Of a DNA stretch of 22,352 nt, positions 14,102-22,352 are shown piece by piece. A model generated the notes under the pieces. That model was not told the DNA's origin, ran no database searches, and was given only the letters and a program-made list of their open reading frames with translations. The DNA is taken from the NCBI GenBank assembly GCA_017431185.1, contig JAFRLP010000156.1, forward strand, positions 1 to 22,352, read 5' to 3'. The number at the start of each line of letters is the position of its first letter. The first letter of the stretch is position 1. The position numbers and the translations under genes were made by a program. Source of the DNA: Victivallales bacterium. Its GTDB lineage: Bacteria > Verrucomicrobiota > Lentisphaeria > Oligosphaerales > Oligosphaeraceae.

Positions 14102-16576
14102 ATGTTCAGCATACACGCATTTCGTCATCCGAAAGCCATCTACAGTCCCGCCTATTTTTGGGGTATCAAGGGACCGATGGATGTTGCTGAGATGAAGCGG
14201 CAATTGCAGGACATGGCGAGGTTGGGTGCGCGTTCGGTCTGCCTGGAGTGCGTTCCGCGCAAAATGGAGCCGCCGTATCTCTCGGAGGATTATTTCCGCG
14301 TCATCAGGCAGGTGGTCGAGGAGGCGGAGCGGCTGGGGATGAACTATTACCTGTACGACGAGGGCGGGTATCCTTCGGGCAGCGCCTACGGAAAGGTCTG
14401 GGCAAGCAATCCCGAAAGGTACACCCGCTCCTACGCCGTGATGACGGGTCCCTCCGCCTATCGCATTGTCCGCGAGGAGACGCATCCCGAGCGCGGCCCG
14501 CAGGTTCCCGATGTGCTGGCTCCAGGGGCGACCGAGAAGTTCATTGAACTAACCCACGAGGCATACCTGAAGCATTTGGGACCGAAATACTTTGGCAAAC
14601 TGATTCGGTACACGTTTACGGATGAACCCGTCTGCCTGGAGTGGTGGCCTGACCGAATGGGCTGGACAGCCGACCTGGCGGATGAATTCCGCAGAAGGAA
14701 AGGGTATTCCCTGGAGCCGTTTGTCCAGCCTCTGGTCCATGCGGGAAACTGCCTGCCCATTCCAGGAACTGACCTCGCCAGGGCGGCTATCGACTACCGC
14801 GATGTCGTCTCGCAACTGTTCGTGGAACGCTTCCTGCACCCGATTCGCGAATGGTGCAGACGGCATCACCTGCTCTCCGGCGGACATTTCGGCGGGGAGG
14901 ACGAATGGTACCGCTACCAGAACATGGGCTTCGGCAACATCCTCCAGTCGCTTCGTGCCCTGGACTTGCCAGGCGTGGACATGATCTGGCGCCAATTGTA
15001 CCCTGGCGAGCGGCTTCATCCGTTCCCCAAGCTCGCATCGTCCGCCGCGCATCAGAACGGGACAACCGCCGTGCTGGGCGAACTGTACGCCGTCTATGGT
15101 TCGGGTCTCAAGCCCGACGTCATGAAGTTCCTGCTGGACTACATGCTGGTCTGCGGGGTCAACACCTTTGTCTTCAGCAACCGCTCCCAGGTTCTGCGGG
15201 ACGGCGGGATGTCAGGGTGCCGTCCCCATTTCGGTCCTGTCAATCCGCTGTGGAAATATTTCCGCCCCTGGCATGAGTATGTTGCGCGGATGTCGCAGAT
15301 GATGAACCAGGGCAGGGCGGATGCGGAGACTGCCCTGTACCTGGACTTGCGCGCCATGTCGCTGTGCGAGCAGCCGCAGGAGTATGCCGTCTCCCGTGCC
15401 GTGAAGATTTCCGATTTCCTGCTGGAGTCGCAGAGCGACTTTGACTACATTGACGACGAGATGCTCCGCACCGCGCGAATCCGCGGAAAACGGCTGATGA
15501 TAGGGAAGGCGGGCTATCGGCGGCTCATCATTCCGCCAGGCAGTCTGCTGACCGAGGGGGCCGAGGCGGCGCTCGCGCGCATCCGCAAGGCGGGCATCCC
15601 CGTCTATGAGGGGGACGAGCCGGAGGCCGCCGTGCCGGTGCTTCAGGTGAATCCTCCGACCCGCTCGCTGCGCGTGACCAGGCGTCTGCTGGGGCATGGG
15701 CAGGTCGGCTATTTCGTCCTGAACACCTCCCGCCACCCCCTGAAAGTCCAACTTCAGATTGCGGAAAGGGGACCCGTGACCTGCGTCTCCCCCGAATCGG
15801 GCGAACTGCTGGCGATTGAGGTGATTGCAAATCCACCGCCCAACCGCCAAGACGCCGCAGGCGAGGGCGAAAAGCGAAAACGAGGCGTGGTCTCCACGCC
15901 GAGTCTGGGCGATGAAGCCATCGCGCCGCGCCGTGAAGGCAGTTGGGATGAGAGTTTTGCAATTGCCTCGATTGATTCCAGGGAGGGACGCTGGCAATGG
16001 GAGTTCGCTCCGCTGGAATCCAGGTATTTCCTTGCGGGAGTTGAGGCGACGGCGCAATTCCCGCCGAAACCAGGCAGTGTCATCCAGGAACTGCAAGGTC
16101 CCTGGACTTTGCGCCCGATTCGCCGCCATGTCCCTGGAGAGCATGAGTACCAGGTGGAACGCTGTCATGCGCGGGGGCGGAAGACCGTCCTGGGCGATTG
16201 GCGGACGCTTCTGGGCGGTTCCTTCAGCGGGGACGCCCTTTACACGCTGAAGTTCCCCTGCGACACCCCCGACAAGGCCGGTTTCCTGGACCTTGGCGAG
16301 GTAAGGTACGCAGCCAGCGTCACGCTCAACGGAAAGCGGCTTGGCTCCCGCCTGTTCAGCCCGTTTGTCTTTGCGTTGAAGGACTCTCTGCGCAAAGGCG
16401 AGAACACGCTGAAGGTAACCGTCACCAACACATTGGCCAACATTCTGGACAGCGAAGAGGTCCAGAAGGACTGGCAGACCAGGTTCCGCCTCTCAAAGTT
16501 CGAGGAGCGCCAGCGTTCCTTCGAGAAGGAGAGCCTGTCCTCCGGCCTCTTCGGCCCCGTCTCTTTGCGGACATAG
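14102..16576 (+). CDS. GH106-like glycoside hydrolase (possible alpha-L-rhamnosidase) with a repeat-derived insertion
   Basis: The 824-residue cytoplasmic protein (no signal peptide) has a TIM-barrel-like N-terminal part with MEPPYLSEDYF (55-65), YDEGGYPSG (85-93), TFTDEP (171-176), LLSGGHFGGEDEW (257-269) and SSAAHQNG (313-320). These recall GH106 enzymes, which cleave terminal alpha-L-rhamnose, but assignment to that family is by pattern only. The C-terminal 170 residues form a beta-sandwich like the sugar-binding domain of GH2 proteins (ending SGLFGPVSL). Its paralogue at 17257-19605 matches throughout, except that residues about 573-623 here have no counterpart. That stretch is basic and low in hydrophobics and coincides with element C. 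The start follows GGGAGAGAGG. It lies 33 bases after the Ntn-hydrolase gene, in the same likely operon. Confidence 0.75.
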   Translation: MFSIHAFRHPKAIYSPAYFWGIKGPMDVAEMKRQLQDMARLGARSVCLECVPRKMEPPYLSEDYFRVIRQVVEEAERLGMNYYLYDEGGYPSGSAYGKVWASNPERYTRSYAVMTGPSAYRIVREETHPERGPQVPDVLAPGATEKFIELTHEAYLKHLGPKYFGKLIRYTFTDEPVCLEWWPDRMGWTADLADEFRRRKGYSLEPFVQPLVHAGNCLPIPGTDLARAAIDYRDVVSQLFVERFLHPIREWCRRHHLLSGGHFGGEDEWYRYQNMGFGNILQSLRALDLPGVDMIWRQLYPGERLHPFPKLASSAAHQNGTTAVLGELYAVYGSGLKPDVMKFLLDYMLVCGVNTFVFSNRSQVLRDGGMSGCRPHFGPVNPLWKYFRPWHEYVARMSQMMNQGRADAETALYLDLRAMSLCEQPQEYAVSRAVKISDFLLESQSDFDYIDDEMLRTARIRGKRLMIGKAGYRRLIIPPGSLLTEGAEAALARIRKAGIPVYEGDEPEAAVPVLQVNPPTRSLRVTRRLLGHGQVGYFVLNTSRHPLKVQLQIAERGPVTCVSPESGELLAIEVIANPPPNRQDAAGEGEKRKRGVVSTPSLGDEAIAPRREGSWDESFAIASIDSREGRWQWEFAPLESRYFLAGVEATAQFPPKPGSVIQELQGPWTLRPIRRHVPGEHEYQVERCHARGRKTVLGDWRTLLGGSFSGDALYTLKFPCDTPDKAGFLDLGEVRYAASVTLNGKRLGSRLFSPFVFALKDSLRKGENTLKVTVTNTLANILDSEEVQKDWQTRFRLSKFEERQRSFEKESLSSGLFGPVSLRT
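15818..15969. repeat. MITE-like element C inserted in frame in a glycosidase gene
   Basis: GAGGTGATTGCAAAT (15818-15832) and the inverse of 15955-15969 (GAGGCAATTGCAAAA) match at 12 of 15 positions. Further inward CCCAACCGCC on the left matches CCCAACTGCC on the right, again inverted. A central hairpin, GGCGTGG (15884-15890), TCT, CCACGCC (15894-15900), gives the same general layout as element A. The roughly 150-bp segment corresponds to about 50 residues absent from the paralogous protein. The insert keeps the reading frame. Confidence 0.6.
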
Positions 16577-16796
16577 CAAAAAACAGTTTTCAGGAATGTC
16601 ATTCATCTTTGTTCTGTCCAAAGGCGAGCTTTGCCTTTGAGATTTCACCACTTCTTCCTTGTGCGCACAAGCGAGCCGCGCACCATTCCGCAAAGGCTGG
16701 CCAGCTCCTCCGCCAGTTTTTGCCGTCTTGAATTTCCTTTCATTTGCAGACATCGTTATATGCTGTTTAGCATACCATACACCGAAAACAAAAAAA
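16577..16796. other. Non-coding region with two short palindromes
   Basis: I see no gene here; a 95-residue open frame crossing it has no recognisable protein character. The region is more AT-rich than its surroundings and holds CTTGTGCGCACAAG (16658-16671, a perfect palindrome) and TATGCT-GTTT-AGCATA (16759-16774). AAAGGC-N7-GCCTTT near 16620-16638 could be a weak hairpin after the glycosidase stop. Any of these could be regulatory, but none is assigned. Confidence 0.4.
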
Positions 16797-16820
16797 GCAA
16801 GCGACCGCTTGCATTTTTCT
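16789..16820. terminator. Candidate bidirectional intrinsic terminator
   Basis: GCAAGC (16797-16802), loop GACC, GCTTGC (16807-16812) forms a 6-bp stem. It is preceded by an A-run (AAAAAAA) and followed by ATTTTTC. The flanking A and T runs would let it work on either strand. It separates the first GH106-like gene from the truncated pseudopilin gene and the second glycosidase. The stem is short, so the call is moderate. Confidence 0.45.
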
Positions 16821-16833
16821 CGGGGAAAAGTAG

Positions 16834-17244
16834 ATTAAGAGGCAGTCACGTAATTACCCACTTTTGGGAATTGCACCCAAGAGTTATGTCCATTACGGCA
16901 TCAACGCCTACGGAGTGACCCATGATGCTGGAAACGGAGACCAAATCCTGAATGGAGCCGACCGTTTTGGCAGTCTAAAGGCCGTGCGTCCTGGCGCTGT
17001 TGAAAAACCATCCTCCAAGATTTTCCTGGCGGAGACCTGGATGGTCGCCACCAATAACAAAAAAGTCCCCTTCGCCTGGATGGACTGCTCCAACGGAAAG
17101 GTGGTCGCCCGCCACGACAAGAATGCCACCGTCGCCTGGGTGGATGGACACACCACGCAGGAGTCCAACCTGCCCACTCTCGCCAACAAGGAACTCAAGA
17201 GATTCAGTTACACCAGCGACAAAACCGTGACCCTCGTTTGGTGA
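16834..17244 (+). pseudogene. 5'-truncated H-X9-DG pseudopilin-like gene
   Basis: An open frame from about 16834 to the stop at 17242-17244 encodes only the C-terminal half of a pseudopilin-like protein: SYVHYGINAYGVTH, SSKIFLAETWM, then H-DKNATVAWV-DG, a clear H-X9-DG motif. The N-terminal [11 protein letters not shown] signal is missing and no such sequence is seen upstream. The only start codons are a TTG at 16864 or internal ones without good ribosome binding sites, and the frame begins right after a TAG at 16831. It therefore looks like the remnant of a gene whose 5' half was lost in a rearrangement. It ends 12 bases before the next glycosidase. An intact relative lies at 8314-9090. Confidence 0.65.
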
Positions 17245-17256
17245 TGGTACAGAGCA

Positions 17257-19605
17257 ATGACTTCTTTCAACCAATACAGTTTTGCCAATCCCCCTGCGCT
17301 CTTTTCGCCAGGGTTCTTCTGGATTTGGAATGACCGTCTGGACGTGGCGGAACTCTGTGCCCAGCTGGACGACATTTTCGCCCATGGTTTCCATAGCATC
17401 TGCATCCATCCGTACCCCAAGGGATTTCGCCCGCTCACGGCGCCGTCGAGCATGGAGCCCGATTATCTCACGGAGGAATATCTCGACATTCTGGCCGCTG
17501 TGATGGCTCATGCGACCAGTTTGGGGATGAACGCCTGGCTTTACGATGAGGGCGGCTGGCCATCGGGCGGCGCGTGCGGCAAAGTCCGTGCCACCAATCC
17601 CGACGGCTTTGCCGCGCGTTACTACAAACCTGGCCCTGACGGCCCTGTGCAGGTCTTGGCATCCTATGACCCGCATGGCGATGCCCAGTTCCCCTCCATT
17701 ATGGAGCCTGGAGTCACGGATTGCTTTCTGAAACTGACCCACGAGGCCTTCCTGCGAAAATTCGGTCAGCTGTTTGGCCACGGCATCCAGACCACCTTCA
17801 CGGATGAACCAGGCGTGCCTGGCTTCCTGTCAAAGACATCCGTTGGTTGGGGGAGCGACTTTGCGGAGGAGTTCATGCGCCGCAAAGGCTATGACCTGCG
17901 TCCGTTCCTGCCGCAAATGCTGGAGATGAAGCCGCACACCCGCCGTTCGCGTCAGGCTCTTGCGGATTATCACGATGTGCGTGCCGATCTCTTCATAGAA
18001 CGTTTTCTCTCCCCCATCCAGCAATGGTGCCACGCTCATGGCCTGCTTTCAGGCGGGCATCTGAACGGGGAGGACGAGGCCGAGGGCAACGCCCGCTATG
18101 GCTATGGGCACATCCTGCGCGCTCTGAGGCATTTGGATGTCCCTGGAGTCGATGTGATTTGGCGGCAACTCTACCCAGGCGGACGGGTCGCCCCATTCCC
18201 CAAGTACGCATCCAGCGCCGCGCATCAGAACGGCACCCGACAGGTCATGGTCGAGTCCTTCGCCATCTATGGCAATGGCATGTTTCCCGAGCAGATGAAA
18301 TGGCTGGTGGATTTCCTGATGGTGCGTGGGATCAACCAGTTTGTCTTCAGCAGCGTTTCCCAGAAGATTGTCGGCAATCGGATGCTGGGTGGTCCGCTGA
18401 TGGGAAGCGTGCAGCCCCAGTGGGATTGCATGCCCGCCTTTGCGACATACATTGCCCGTTGCTGCGCCGCACTCAGCCAGGGAACGCCAGCCATCCGCAC
18501 CGCCGTGCTGTTCGATATCCGCGCCATCTGGCGCGAGGGGAGAGACGCGCACCAGGCTCTTCGTCGCCACTACGCCGTTGCCGAAAAACTGGCCAGGCAC
18601 CAGCAGGACTACGATTTTGTCGATGACGACCAACTGGCCACTGCGAAAATCCAACGGGACGGCACACTGAAAATCAGTGCCATGCGCTACTCGACAGTCA
18701 TCCTGCCCAGCTGGAAGTGGATGCGCCCAGAGGCCAGCAGGACTCTGGAGCGTTTTGCCGCTGTCGGCGGCGTAGTGTTGCGCGGGTTGTCCACGATGTG
18801 CGCTCCTCGGGTCTGTCGAGTCTCTGGCCAGGAGTCCAGCGCCATCCGTGCCTGCAAACGGCTCTGCGGCGCCCAGGCACTCTATTTTCTGGTCAACGAG
18901 TCGGATAGGGAGGCCAAGGTGCGGATCGCTCTGGAGGAAGGGGAGGACATCGTGTTCTGCGACTGGGAGAGCGCCCAGACCTTTGCCGTGAAATCGCGTT
19001 CTGGTCACTTTAGCTGGGTATTCCCGCCATTCGGCTCCGCTCTGTTTCTTACTGGAGCCAAGCCTGACTTCCCAGTCGAGCAGCCGCCTGCTGGAGAAAT
19101 ATTGCGGTTGGAGACAGGGTGGACATTACGCCCCCTCCGCCGCTATCAGGTCGGAAAGGCAACGATTGAGACTGTTGTCCTGAAGGCCGCCGCGAAACCA
19201 GCGGCGCTAGGTGACTGGCGCTCTGTCTTGGGCGAGACTTTCTCGGGGCATGCACAGTATGCCATAGAGTTTCAGGCATCCAAGGCGGGCTCTGCTCTGC
19301 TTGATTTAGGCGTGGTGCACCACTGTTGCCAGGTTTGCCTCAATGGTCAGACTTTCCCGCCGAGGTTTTTTGGTCCGCACCGTCTGAAGGTGCGCCTGCG
19401 TCAGGGGGTGAATCGTCTGGAGGTGGTGGTCGCCAACTCCTTGGCCAATATTCTGGGGGATGAACAGGTCCGCGCCGACATCTATCGTCGTTTCCCGCCC
19501 GTCTCGCCGTATGAGTCGCGTCTCAAGGTCTTTGACCGTGATGGACACGAAAGCGGTCTCTTCGGCCCCGTCACCCTGCAATACCAGTCTTCGCTCGGCG
19601 ATTGA
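17257..19605 (+). CDS. GH106-like glycoside hydrolase (possible alpha-L-rhamnosidase), second paralogue
   Basis: The 782-residue protein is a full-length paralogue of the product of 14102-16576. Shared landmarks in order are FWIWNDRLDVAEL (21-33), SMEPDYLTEEY (65-75), LYDEGGWPSG (95-104), TTFTDEPG (179-186), LLSGGHLNGEDE, GVDVIWRQLYPGG and SSAAHQNG, then a C-terminal beta-sandwich ending SGLFGPVTLQY. YDEGG-WPSG and FTDEP carry conserved acidic residues likely to be catalytic or metal-binding. There is no signal peptide, so it probably acts on imported oligosaccharides. It lacks the 50-residue segment found in its partner, which makes it the better template for the family. The ATG at 17257 has only a weak ribosome binding site (GGTACAGAG region). 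Two diverged copies suggest two linkages or two substrates. Confidence 0.75.
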   Translation: MTSFNQYSFANPPALFSPGFFWIWNDRLDVAELCAQLDDIFAHGFHSICIHPYPKGFRPLTAPSSMEPDYLTEEYLDILAAVMAHATSLGMNAWLYDEGGWPSGGACGKVRATNPDGFAARYYKPGPDGPVQVLASYDPHGDAQFPSIMEPGVTDCFLKLTHEAFLRKFGQLFGHGIQTTFTDEPGVPGFLSKTSVGWGSDFAEEFMRRKGYDLRPFLPQMLEMKPHTRRSRQALADYHDVRADLFIERFLSPIQQWCHAHGLLSGGHLNGEDEAEGNARYGYGHILRALRHLDVPGVDVIWRQLYPGGRVAPFPKYASSAAHQNGTRQVMVESFAIYGNGMFPEQMKWLVDFLMVRGINQFVFSSVSQKIVGNRMLGGPLMGSVQPQWDCMPAFATYIARCCAALSQGTPAIRTAVLFDIRAIWREGRDAHQALRRHYAVAEKLARHQQDYDFVDDDQLATAKIQRDGTLKISAMRYSTVILPSWKWMRPEASRTLERFAAVGGVVLRGLSTMCAPRVCRVSGQESSAIRACKRLCGAQALYFLVNESDREAKVRIALEEGEDIVFCDWESAQTFAVKSRSGHFSWVFPPFGSALFLTGAKPDFPVEQPPAGEILRLETGWTLRPLRRYQVGKATIETVVLKAAAKPAALGDWRSVLGETFSGHAQYAIEFQASKAGSALLDLGVVHHCCQVCLNGQTFPPRFFGPHRLKVRLRQGVNRLEVVVANSLANILGDEQVRADIYRRFPPVSPYESRLKVFDRDGHESGLFGPVTLQYQSSLGD

Positions 19606-19694
19606 CAGATGGCCGCGCATGCGGTCTGCCAAACCCGCCTCTCCTGTTTTGAGCCATGGTCTGGTTTGGCGCCAATACTACACCAGGAGTTCAG

Positions 19695-22253
19695 ATGTCT
19701 TTCCGCATTGTTGATTTGCGCCTTGACCGTCAGGAGGCAGGCGAGTTCATTACCAATCCCTCCCCCGTGGTCTCCTGGAGAATGGAGATGGAAAAGACGG
19801 GAGCCGCCCAGGTCGCCTATCGCATTGAAGCGCGGGATGAGAACGGGGTGCTGCTTTGGGACACTGGCAAAGTGCAGTCCAGCGCCTCGGTGGACTTGGC
19901 TTGGGCTGGCGAACCACTGCGCTCCCGCCAGCGCGGCAAATGGCGGGTGACGGCATGGGAGGCTGGCGGCGAGAAAGTCACCTCTCCCTGGCAACCCTTC
20001 GAGGTGACTTTGCTGGAACGCCGTGACTGGAAAGCCATCTGGATTCGTTTTGAGGGAAACAATCCTTCGCATACCGCGCCATGTCCCTATTTCCGCAGGC
20101 AATTCTCCCTGCCTGCCGGAGTGGTTCGCGGGAGGCTTTACATCTCCGCCAGGGGATTGTTCGAGGCTCATCTCAACGGACACCGCGTCGGGGGCGACCG
20201 CTTCGTGCCAGGGTGGGTTGATTTCCATCGGCAAATCCCTTTCCTCACCTATGACGTGACCTCCCTTTTGCAGGAGGGACAGAATGTGCTGGGCGTCATC
20301 CTGGGCGAGGGCTGGTATTGCGGCTATATCGGACGTCGGCGCAACATCTACGGCAGACTCCCCGAACTGCTTGCCCAGCTGGAGGTGACGTTGGAGGACG
20401 GCACGACCAGACGCATCGCCACCGACCGAAGCTGGCGCTGCCGCACTGGCCCTCTGCTGGCCAGCGACATCTATGACGGCGAATTCTACGATTCCCGCTT
20501 GGAACTGGCTGGCTGGGACATGCCTGGCGGCAAACTACAGGACTGGCACCCAGCCATTTCTGGACAGCCAGCCGCCGATACGCCATTGACGCCCCGCATC
20601 TCCACACCGATGCGCCAGGTGGCGACCATCACTTCCGCGAAACTGCTTCACCCCAGGCACGACCTCTGGATCTGGGATTTGGGACAGAACATCACGGGCA
20701 ATGTCCGTGTGCGGCTGCGCGCGCGCGGACTCTATACCTTCCGCTTTGCCGAAATGCTCAATGAGGACGGAACGCTCTACACCCTCAATTACCGCAGTGC
20801 CATATCGACAGACCACTTCTACTGCAATGATGAAGACTCAATCTATGAGCCGACCTTCACTTTCCACGGTTTCCGCTATGTCCAGATTGACTGCTTCCAA
20901 TTTGCCAATTTGCCTGTCGAGAAGATTCAGGTAACGGGCATTGTCCTCTCCGCCGACCTCGAACCCACTGGCACTTTCCGCTGCGGCCACGAGAAACTCA
21001 ATCGTCTTTACCAGAATGTCGTCTGGGGGCAGCGAGGCAATTTCCTCGATGTCCCTGTCGATTGCCCGCAGCGGGATGAACGACTGGGATGGACGGGGGA
21101 CGCGGAAATCTTCGCAGGCACCGCCTGCCGCAATTTCGACTCCGCCAACTTCTTCCGCAAATACCTGAGAGATGTGCGCGAGACGCAATTGCCAGACGGA
21201 CAGATCTCCTCCATCTGCCCCGACATCCTCAAGCGAAGTTATGGGGCGGCTGGCTGGGCGGACGCCGCTACCATCCTGCCTTGGACGGTCTGGTCTCGTT
21301 ACGGTGACACGCGGGTCATCCGCGAGAATCTCGCCATGATGGAAAAGTGGGTGGCGTTCCAGCGGCGCACGTCAGACCATCTGGTCCGTCCTGCCACGCA
21401 TTATGGTGATTGGCTGGCGCTGAGCAAAGTCGAGACACCTTCCGAACTTATCGGCACCGCATATTTCCGTCATGGTGCGCGTTTGCTTGGCGAGATGTGT
21501 TCGGCCATTGGGGAGAGTGCCAAAGCGGCTCGCTACCATCGTCTTTCCGAACAGGTGTCGGCGGCATTCCGTGCTCGTTTTGTCGGCAAGGATGGCCTTC
21601 TCACCGTCCATTCGCAGACAGCCCTGGCTTTGGCTCTGCATTTTCGGATGCTGACGGCGGAGCAACTCTCCCCCAATGCCGCATTGCTGGCGCGCCTGGT
21701 GCATGAGAACGGCGACCGTCTCTCGACGGGATTCATCGGCACGGCCTGCCTGACTGCCGCATTGTCCGAAAATGGTCAAGCCGAAACCGCCTATAATCTG
21801 TACTTGCAGGAGGCTTTCCCCTCCTGGCTGTTCCCCGTCAATCAGGGGGCTACCACGATGTGGGAACGCTGGAACTCCTTCACCTTGAAGGATGGCTTTG
21901 GCGACCCGCGCATGAACAGTTTCAATCATTACGCCTATGGAGCCATCCATGAATGGGTCGTGGACACGGTATGCGGATTGCGCCTTGATTCTCCCGCTGG
22001 AAAAAAACTCCGCTTTGCCTGTCTGCCAGATGCGCGGCTGGGATTTGCCGAGGCCACCCTGCAGACTCCATACGGTCTCGCGAAAAGCGCGTGGCGCATC
22101 AAAAAGGACGGCGCGCTCCAATGGGACATTGCCGCCCCTCCCAACACCACGTTGACCGTTGTCCCGCCGACTGGCTGGAAGGTCACGGCTGGCCAGGCAG
22201 GAGAACTGCCCTGCGGGAAGTATCGCCTGACGCTACGCGCCGAAGAGAACTGA
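19695..22253 (+). CDS. GH78 alpha-L-rhamnosidase
   Basis: The 852-residue protein has the full GH78 layout: N-terminal beta-sandwich domains (about 1-320), then an (alpha/alpha)6 barrel and a C-terminal beta domain. The signature DCPQRDERLGWTGDAE (456-471) is the acidic active-site motif of the family, GWADAATILPW (520-530) lines the site, and E724 in MWERWNSF is a candidate second catalytic glutamate. GH78 enzymes release terminal alpha-L-rhamnose from plant or microbial glycans and glycosides by an inverting mechanism. The ATG at 19695 follows AGGAG (19685-19689); an in-frame start 39 bases earlier adds an unlikely N-terminus. No signal peptide is present, so it is cytoplasmic. It lies 89 bases after the second GH106-like gene and anchors the rhamnose interpretation of the locus. 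Confidence 0.93.
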   Translation: MSFRIVDLRLDRQEAGEFITNPSPVVSWRMEMEKTGAAQVAYRIEARDENGVLLWDTGKVQSSASVDLAWAGEPLRSRQRGKWRVTAWEAGGEKVTSPWQPFEVTLLERRDWKAIWIRFEGNNPSHTAPCPYFRRQFSLPAGVVRGRLYISARGLFEAHLNGHRVGGDRFVPGWVDFHRQIPFLTYDVTSLLQEGQNVLGVILGEGWYCGYIGRRRNIYGRLPELLAQLEVTLEDGTTRRIATDRSWRCRTGPLLASDIYDGEFYDSRLELAGWDMPGGKLQDWHPAISGQPAADTPLTPRISTPMRQVATITSAKLLHPRHDLWIWDLGQNITGNVRVRLRARGLYTFRFAEMLNEDGTLYTLNYRSAISTDHFYCNDEDSIYEPTFTFHGFRYVQIDCFQFANLPVEKIQVTGIVLSADLEPTGTFRCGHEKLNRLYQNVVWGQRGNFLDVPVDCPQRDERLGWTGDAEIFAGTACRNFDSANFFRKYLRDVRETQLPDGQISSICPDILKRSYGAAGWADAATILPWTVWSRYGDTRVIRENLAMMEKWVAFQRRTSDHLVRPATHYGDWLALSKVETPSELIGTAYFRHGARLLGEMCSAIGESAKAARYHRLSEQVSAAFRARFVGKDGLLTVHSQTALALALHFRMLTAEQLSPNAALLARLVHENGDRLSTGFIGTACLTAALSENGQAETAYNLYLQEAFPSWLFPVNQGATTMWERWNSFTLKDGFGDPRMNSFNHYAYGAIHEWVVDTVCGLRLDSPAGKKLRFACLPDARLGFAEATLQTPYGLAKSAWRIKKDGALQWDIAAPPNTTLTVVPPTGWKVTAGQAGELPCGKYRLTLRAEEN

Positions 22254-22261
22254 AGCGGGAT

Positions 22262-22279
22262 GGAATCCTGAATAGTTAC
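22262..22279. repeat. Element A right-end remnant
   Basis: GGAATCCTGAATAGTTAC matches the right terminus of element A (compare CTGAATAGTTAC at 8233-8244 and CTGAACAGTTAC at 3230-3241). The hairpin and left end are absent. It lies just after the GH78 stop codon, a gene 3' end like copies 2 and 3, so it may be the scar of a fourth insertion or a solo end. Confidence 0.4.
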
Positions 22280-22288
22280 AGTCCCCAA

Positions 22289-22316
22289 TCGAAAAACAGT
22301 GGAAGTGTGCTATATT
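22289..22316 (+). promoter_or_regulatory. Weak candidate promoter reading out of the window
   Basis: TCGAAA (22289-22294) and TATATT (22311-22316) with a 16-base spacer lie in an AT-rich stretch after the GH78 gene. The -10 box is good and the -35 box is partial. It would start a new transcript just before a strong inverted repeat, whose gene would lie beyond the window. Confidence 0.3.
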
Positions 22317-22319
22317 ACT

Positions 22320-22352
22320 TTGCAACCTCCAGTTCCGAACTGGAGGTTGCAA
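22320..22352. repeat. Perfect 15-bp inverted repeat at the window end
   Basis: TTGCAACCTCCAGTT (22320-22334), spacer CCG, AACTGGAGGTTGCAA (22338-22352) is a perfect inverted repeat. It could be an intrinsic terminator for the glycosidase operon if a T-run follows outside the window, an operator, or one end of another element. The window stops at its last base, so these cannot be told apart. Confidence 0.6.

Noticed and set aside
16631..16918. 95-residue + strand open frame
   Set aside because: It crosses palindromes, the terminator-like hairpin and the pseudopilin remnant in the wrong frame; no domain or ribosome binding site supports it.

Overview
The window is GC-rich bacterial DNA and is densely coded: all genes but one lie on the + strand. 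A type IV pilin-like secreted protein with a C-terminal H-X9-DG motif, a 5'-truncated remnant of a second one, and cytoplasmic rhamnosidase-type glycosidases point to the PVC group, most probably Lentisphaerota (Victivallales-like). This placement is inferred from protein style, not from a marker gene. I saw no rRNA, tRNA, CRISPR array, transposase or integrase.

Layout. 1-262: nested short repeats. 263-763 (-): exported DUF192 protein. 764-1032: divergent intergenic region with a candidate promoter. 1033-3098: class III aminotransferase and short-chain dehydrogenase, translationally coupled. 3097-3241: a 145-bp MITE-like element. 3265-8198: DeoR-type regulator, L-arabinose-isomerase-like protein, tandem-domain amidohydrolase and rhamnulokinase-like kinase, tightly packed or overlapping. 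8100-8244: a second full copy of the 145-bp element, which encodes the kinase C-terminus. 8314-12935: pseudopilin-like protein and a very large exported glycosidase-like protein broken by a one-base frameshift. 12935-14068: Ntn-hydrolase. 14102-19605: two paralogous GH106-like glycosidases separated by a truncated pseudopilin gene. 19695-22253: GH78 alpha-L-rhamnosidase. 22254-22352: repeat remnant, candidate promoter and a perfect inverted repeat.

How the genes may work together. GH78 and the GH106-like enzymes would release L-rhamnose or a related deoxysugar from imported oligosaccharides, since none has a signal peptide. The isomerase and kinase would make a ketose 1-phosphate, and the DeoR protein would sense a sugar phosphate. 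The aldolase expected to finish such a route is not in the window, nor is a transporter. The aminotransferase, SDR, amidohydrolase and Ntn-hydrolase suggest that the substrate may also carry amino, amide or ester groups; this is inference.

The most striking non-coding signal is a set of at least three short element types. They have terminal inverted repeats and, in two types, an internal hairpin. Copies sit at gene ends, inside another element's end, and in frame inside a glycosidase gene.
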